Assembly (NCBI GenBank): GCA_946621045.1
Contig: CAMOOA010000041.1
Span: 1-9,429 of the forward strand
Direction: 5' to 3'
Length of the DNA: 9,429 nucleotides
Source: an uncultured Erysipelotrichaceae bacterium
GTDB lineage: Bacteria; Bacillota_I; Bacilli_A; Erysipelotrichales; Erysipelotrichaceae
In this document: positions 6,410-9,429 of the stretch, piece after piece
How positions within the stretch are numbered: the stretch's first letter is position 1
How the letters are laid out: each line of letters starts with the position of its first letter
Program-made: the position numbers and the translations under genes
Notes under the pieces: generated by a model
The model's database searches: none
Seen by the model: only the letters and a program-made list of their open reading frames with translations
What the model was told of the DNA's origin: nothing

Positions 6410-6835
6410 TCAGAACTCTCCGTCGTCAAGTTCGCGGATAAAACGAACTGCCTTGCGGAATAACTGCTTGTCGTTCTCATAGGTAAGAAGCGCAGCCGCA
6501 TCGATCCGGTTTGCCCAGAGAATTTCCGCGACTTCTTCCTTCTGACGATGCAGTTCATCGCTGACAGGAGATGCGAGGAACCAGACAACGTCTTTCTCCA
6601 CGCCTTCCCTCGGGCTGTAATGCGTCTCTTCCCGGAACCCTCCAAGAAACCGGATATCAAGGCCGGTCTCTTCCCTGACCTCGCGCCTTGCGGTCTCCGT
6701 CTCTTCTTCGTTTCCTTCAACATGTCCCTTCGGGAAGCACCAGTGCCCCTGATTCTGCCGGATGATCAGAACCTCAAGTTCCGGCGCATGACGGAATATC
6801 ACAGCACCGCAGGACTTCTCATAGTTCTCTTTCAT
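6410..6835 (-). CDS. NUDIX hydrolase, bis(5'-nucleosyl)-tetraphosphatase-like
   Basis: A 141-residue pyrophosphohydrolase that cleaves nucleoside diphosphates linked to another moiety. The complete NUDIX box (G-x5-E-x7-REUxEExGU) is seen at residues 37-59, from GHVEGNE to REVREETGL. The preceding GHWCFPKG and the small size resemble Ap4A hydrolases, so diadenosine polyphosphates are a reasonable substrate guess, while mRNA decapping or general sanitation cannot be excluded. The frame is open upstream to a GTG at 6868, but ATG 6835 has AGAGGGG (6841-6847) close upstream and gives the usual family N-terminus, so I chose it. It is the first gene of a unit with the peptidase, which starts 2 nt after its stop. 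Confidence 0.9.
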   Translation of the reverse strand: MKENYEKSCGAVIFRHAPELEVLIIRQNQGHWCFPKGHVEGNEEETETARREVREETGLDIRFLGGFREETHYSPREGVEKDVVWFLASPVSDELHRQKEEVAEILWANRIDAAALLTYENDKQLFRKAVRFIRELDDGEF

Positions 6836-6840
6836 ACTTA

Positions 6841-6847
6841 CCCCTCT
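6841..6847 (-). promoter_or_regulatory. Ribosome binding site of the NUDIX gene
   Basis: Reads AGAGGGG on the minus strand, five nt before ATG 6835. It supports this start over the GTG at 6868. Confidence 0.6.
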
Positions 6848-6888
6848 AACGATACAGACACCGTACACGTCAATGTCCGCACTTCTCT

Positions 6889-6917
6889 AGTATACCGAAT
6901 TCCCGCACGAACCTAAA
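6889..6917 (-). promoter_or_regulatory. Probable promoter of the NUDIX-peptidase unit
   Basis: On the minus strand -10 TATACT (6889-6894), five of six consensus bases, lies 17 nt downstream of a weak -35 TTTAGG (6912-6917). Predicted transcription start is about 6882, giving a leader of about 47 nt with a Shine-Dalgarno sequence. The -35 overlaps the T tract of the met operon terminator. Confidence 0.5.
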
Positions 6918-6955
6918 GAAAAACCGTTCCTGTCTTTTATACGGCAGGAGACGGT
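6915..6955 (-). terminator. Intrinsic terminator of the metNIQ operon
   Basis: On the minus strand ACCGT-C-TCCTG (6945-6955) pairs with CAGGA-ACGGT (6923-6932): ten base pairs with one bulged C and a 12-nt loop, followed by TTTTTCTTT. It lies 78 nt after the metQ stop codon and before the NUDIX promoter -10, separating the two units. Confidence 0.75.
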
Positions 6956-6987
6956 AAGACGAATCTTTATTCAAACCGCGAGAATGC

Positions 6988-7029
6988 ACCATCCATGGGA
7001 GCCTCTGGTCTTCACCGCATGGGTGTGGT
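6988..7029. repeat. Imperfect inverted repeat just after metQ
   Basis: ACCATCCATG (6988-6997) can pair with CATGGGTGTGGT (7018-7029) across a 20-nt loop, as CCATG/CATGG plus ACCA/TGGT with a 3-base bulge. It starts 4 nt after the metQ stop on the minus strand. There is no T tract, so it is not a terminator by itself; it may add a stem to the mRNA end or be chance. Confidence 0.3.
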
Positions 7030-7032
7030 AAT

Positions 7033-7896
7033 TCACTTGGTTGCCGGTATAACGGAACCGTCGCTCCACTGGCTCTTGATGAAATTCACGATGTCTTCCG
7101 ACTGCAGAACTTCCACCAGCGCCTTAATCTTTGCGTCGGATTCATGGCCTTCCTGGCAGGCGACGATGTTGACATACGGATTGTCCTGATCCGCCTGTTC
7201 CAGAAGAAGCGCATCGCTGCTCGGCTTGAGGCCGGCACCGATCGCGTAGTTGCCGTTGATCGCGACAAGATCAGCCTGCGCATCTTCAAGCGCATTGGTG
7301 AGCTGTTCCGGATTGACTTCGATCGAGAAATCAAAGCTGTGCGGGTTGTCGATGATATCTTCCTTTGTGGCGCTCAGGGAATCCACACCGTCCTTCAGTG
7401 TGATCAGTCCTTCCTTGGCAAGAATTTCAAGGACACGGCCGTGATCCGCAACGGAATTGGAAGTGATGATATGCGCACCGTCGGGAAGTTCATCCAGACT
7501 CTTGTATTTCCGTGAATAGAATCCGAACGGCTCGATATGAATACCGCCGGCATTGGAAATCTTATACCCGTTTTCCGCCTTCTCATTATCGAAGAACGGA
7601 ACATGCTGGAAGAAATTGGCATCGGCATCACCGTCGGAAACCGCACGGTTCGGTGTGTAATAATCTTCCGTTTCAATGATCTCAAGCTCAATGTTGTACT
7701 TCTCAAGAAGAATCGGCTTTGCCTCATTCAGGATCACTTCATGCGGATTTGCGGTAGCGATCACGGTGAGTTTTTCCGGTGCCGCAGCCCCGCCCTCTGC
7801 GGGTGCTGCATCTGCGGAGGAAGAGCTGCCGCAGGCGGCAAGCGAAAGCGCAAGAACTGCGGACGCAAGAGCTTTGAATACATTAGTGGTTTTCAT
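7033..7896 (-). CDS. metQ: Methionine ABC transporter substrate-binding lipoprotein (MetQ/NlpA family)
   Basis: Captures methionine outside the membrane and passes it to MetI/MetN. The 287-residue product has a lipoprotein signal with the lipobox LAAC ending at Cys22, followed by a Ser/Ala/Gly-rich linker (23-40). The NlpA-type fold follows, with TANPHEVILNEAKPIL (about 48-63), NFFQHVPFFD (94-103), GGIHIEPFGFYSRKYKSLDELPDG (117-140) and INGNYAIGAGL (213-223). The ligand-loop segment reads SNSVADHGRVLEIL instead of the usual ND-x-x-N-x-GRAL, so the exact ligand could be a methionine derivative or relative. The frame is open upstream, but ATG 7896 has AAGGGG eight nt upstream and starts a proper signal peptide. 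It lies 16 nt after metI. Last gene of the operon, with a terminator downstream. Confidence 0.93.
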   Translation of the reverse strand: MKTTNVFKALASAVLALSLAACGSSSSADAAPAEGGAAAPEKLTVIATANPHEVILNEAKPILLEKYNIELEIIETEDYYTPNRAVSDGDADANFFQHVPFFDNEKAENGYKISNAGGIHIEPFGFYSRKYKSLDELPDGAHIITSNSVADHGRVLEILAKEGLITLKDGVDSLSATKEDIIDNPHSFDFSIEVNPEQLTNALEDAQADLVAINGNYAIGAGLKPSSDALLLEQADQDNPYVNIVACQEGHESDAKIKALVEVLQSEDIVNFIKSQWSDGSVIPATK

Positions 7897-7904
7897 TTCT
7901 TTTT

Positions 7905-7910
7905 CCCCTT
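7905..7910 (-). promoter_or_regulatory. Ribosome binding site of metQ
   Basis: Reads AAGGGG on the minus strand in the 16-nt gap between metI and metQ, eight nt before ATG 7896. It decides the metQ start against in-frame codons inside metI. Confidence 0.65.
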
Positions 7911-7912
7911 TT

Positions 7913-8569
7913 CTATCGTTTATCAATCTTTCTGACAATCGCATCACCGGCCCACTGAATCGCAAAGACGATCAGGACGATGATAACGGTGGATGTATAG
8001 AGAACTGCATCATTCCGTCTGGCAAAGCCGTACATGTATGCAAGATTTCCGAGTCCTCCCGCACCGATCGCGCCGGCCATTGCCGTATACCCGACGAGTG
8101 AGATGCCGGTCACCGCAATGCCGGAAACGATGGCAGGAAGCGCTTCGGGAAGCAGTACTTTCCGGATGATCTGCCCGTTGGAAGCGCCCATTGCCTTGGA
8201 TGCCTCAATCGTGCCTTTGTCCACTTCCTGGAATGCGATCACGCACATTCTTGCATAGAACGGAGTGGATGCGGCGATCAGCGGCGGAAGCGCGGCTTTC
8301 GCCCCCAGCATGGAGCCGACCAGTGCACGGGTCAGCGGAATCAGCAGGATCAGCAGGATCAGGAACGGAATGGCACGAAGCACATTGACGATCACATCGG
8401 TGATCCGGTTGACGATCCGGTTCTGAAACAGCCCGCCGCTCTGTGTGCAGTACAGCAGGATGCCGATCATCAGTCCGAAGACCGATGCGAAGAACAGCGA
8501 GACAAATGTCATGAATACGGTCTCCCAGACTGCGGTAAGCAGCTGGTCAAAATTCAGTGTTGTGCCCAT
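7913..8569 (-). CDS. metI: Methionine ABC transporter permease
   Basis: Membrane channel subunit of the methionine importer, working as a dimer with MetN at the cytoplasmic face. The 218-residue product is the normal family length and has about five hydrophobic segments, including residues 17-40, 58-83, 94-113, 143-170 and 190-208. The EAA loop that docks on the ATPase is clear at 122-144, from EASKAMGAS to LLPEALP. The ATG follows the metN stop by 2 nt (TGATTATG), with GGAGG (8580-8584) ten nt upstream inside metN, a typical coupled operon junction. Confidence 0.95.
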   Translation of the reverse strand: MGTTLNFDQLLTAVWETVFMTFVSLFFASVFGLMIGILLYCTQSGGLFQNRIVNRITDVIVNVLRAIPFLILLILLIPLTRALVGSMLGAKAALPPLIAASTPFYARMCVIAFQEVDKGTIEASKAMGASNGQIIRKVLLPEALPAIVSGIAVTGISLVGYTAMAGAIGAGGLGNLAYMYGFARRNDAVLYTSTVIIVLIVFAIQWAGDAIVRKIDKR

Positions 8570-8571
8570 AA

Positions 8572-9429
8572 TCAGAGAACCTCCGCCTTTACGCCTTCTT
8601 CGACGAGCGTTTCAACAAACACGTTGTATTCCTCATCTCTGCCGTGGTAGAGATGGAGATAGGTCACGCCGTACGCGCCGTCTGCCGAATCGGTAATATT
8701 TGATTCGATGATGCTGACGGGAAACGAAACTTTCCGGATCGCTCTCGCGATCAGCGCATCATCCGTATTGTTTCCGGTGAAGGTCAGCCGCAGCAGCTGT
8801 CCGTCCGGATATTTGTTTTTCAGTTTTTCCGCCAGTTCCTCGATCGGTGTCTGATCATCGACGTTCTGGACAAACCGCTTGGTGATCTCATGGCGCGGAT
8901 GTTCGAAGAGATCCCTGACGGTTCCCTCTTCCACTATCTTTCCGTCGCTCATGACCGCCATTCTGGAACATACACGCTGAACAACTTCCATCTGATGGGT
9001 GATCATGACGATCGTGATGCCGAGTTCCTCATTGATCTTCTTAAGCAGATCAAGAATCTGTTCCGTCGTATCCGGATCAAGCGCGGATGTCGCTTCATCG
9101 CAGAGCAGGATCCGCGGATTGTTTGCCAGCGCGCGGGCGATACCGACACGCTGTTTCTGTCCGCCGGAGAGCTCGCTCGGATAGGCATTCTCCCTCCCGT
9201 CAAGACCGACCAGATGGATCAGCTCCGAAGACCGTTTTCTGCGCTCTGCCTTCGGCACTCCCGCAAATTCCAGCGGAAGCTCGATATTCATGCGGACTGT
9301 CCGCGACCACAGCAGATTGAAGTGCTGGAAGATCATTCCGATTTTCTGCCGCTCGCTGTTCAGTTCCTTCTTTGTCAGTGTCTGCATCGTGCGGCCGTCG
9401 ATGATCACATCGCCGGCACTCTGTCGCTC
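8572..9429 (-). CDS. metN: Methionine ABC transporter ATP-binding protein, N-terminus cut by the window edge
   Basis: ATPase subunit that powers methionine import. The last 285 codons are present and the frame is open to the right edge; the Walker A motif lies outside. Seen in order, numbered from the first visible residue: the ERQSAG segment normally found after Walker A, Q-loop MIFQHFNLL (Gln35), signature LSGGQKQR (87-94), Walker B ILLCDEATSALD (Asp111, Glu112) and switch His145 in ITHQ. The C-terminal NIL domain (about 210-285, from QLLRLTF to VKAEVL) is the methionine-sensing regulatory domain that inhibits transport when internal methionine is high. This domain separates MetN from other ABC ATPases. 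Any SAM riboswitch, T-box or promoter of the operon would lie beyond the window. Confidence 0.95.
   Translation of the reverse strand, partial: ERQSAGDVIIDGRTMQTLTKKELNSERQKIGMIFQHFNLLWSRTVRMNIELPLEFAGVPKAERRKRSSELIHLVGLDGRENAYPSELSGGQKQRVGIARALANNPRILLCDEATSALDPDTTEQILDLLKKINEELGITIVMITHQMEVVQRVCSRMAVMSDGKIVEEGTVRDLFEHPRHEITKRFVQNVDDQTPIEELAEKLKNKYPDGQLLRLTFTGNNTDDALIARAIRKVSFPVSIIESNITDSADGAYGVTYLHLYHGRDEEYNVFVETLVEEGVKAEVL
8580..8584 (-). promoter_or_regulatory. Ribosome binding site of metI
   Basis: Reads GGAGG on the minus strand within the last codons of metN, ten nt before the metI ATG at 8569. Confidence 0.65.

Noticed and set aside
2318..6835. The NUDIX, peptidase, glucosaminidase and ParB-like cluster as a defence or toxin system
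   Set aside because: There is no toxin, nuclease, sensor or mobile-element signature, base use matches the neighbouring core genes, and the cluster sits between housekeeping genes.
8338..8366. Short tandem-like repeat of ATCAGCAGG units in metI
   Set aside because: It encodes the LILLILLI stretch of a transmembrane helix; repeated Leu-Ile codons explain it.

Overview
The window looks like chromosomal core DNA from a low-G+C-lineage Gram-positive bacterium (Firmicutes/Bacillota) whose own base composition is close to balanced. The support is an RqcH-type (NFACT) ribosome quality-control protein, a MetNIQ importer with a lipoprotein binding subunit, clear AGGAGG-type ribosome sites, and a wall hydrolase with a Gram-positive signal peptide and membrane anchor. 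A relative of the Erysipelotrichaceae is my guess; the sequence alone does not prove it. There are no rRNA, tRNA, CRISPR or insertion sequences, and no gene-free stretch over 200 bases.

Layout. gmk (guanylate kinase) runs leftward at 22-597 and is divergent from rqcH (678-2321, the only rightward gene). Everything to the right is on the minus strand. Read in transcription order (right to left), the first unit is metN (cut by the window edge), metI and metQ, closed by an intrinsic terminator near 6915-6955. The second unit is a NUDIX hydrolase, a papain-like/C39-like cysteine peptidase candidate, a 984-residue secreted, membrane-anchored glucosaminidase, and a 90-residue ParB-like domain protein. 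It runs tail to tail into rqcH.

The most unusual structure is the convergent junction between rqcH and the ParB-like gene. The stop codons share the palindrome TTAA (2318-2321). The intrinsic terminator of each transcription unit sits inside the coding sequence of the opposing gene: the plus-strand one (2387-2409) lies in the ParB-like gene and the minus-strand one (2211-2239) lies in the 3' part of rqcH. The predicted mRNAs would therefore overlap antisense by about 200 nt. The minus-strand terminator is written in the codons of the conserved KKIPGAKPG motif of RqcH.

A second pattern concerns translation starts. rqcH and the glucosaminidase have no Shine-Dalgarno sequence; instead a near-consensus -10 box ends exactly 7 nt before the ATG in both, which predicts leaderless (or almost leaderless) mRNAs. 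All the other genes whose starts are visible have ordinary Shine-Dalgarno sequences.

Functionally the genes are mostly housekeeping: GMP to GDP conversion, rescue of stalled 50S subunits, methionine uptake, nucleotide sanitation and wall remodelling. No dedicated defence or mobile system is seen. The cluster NUDIX, peptidase, glucosaminidase, ParB-like has no function that I can name as a unit.
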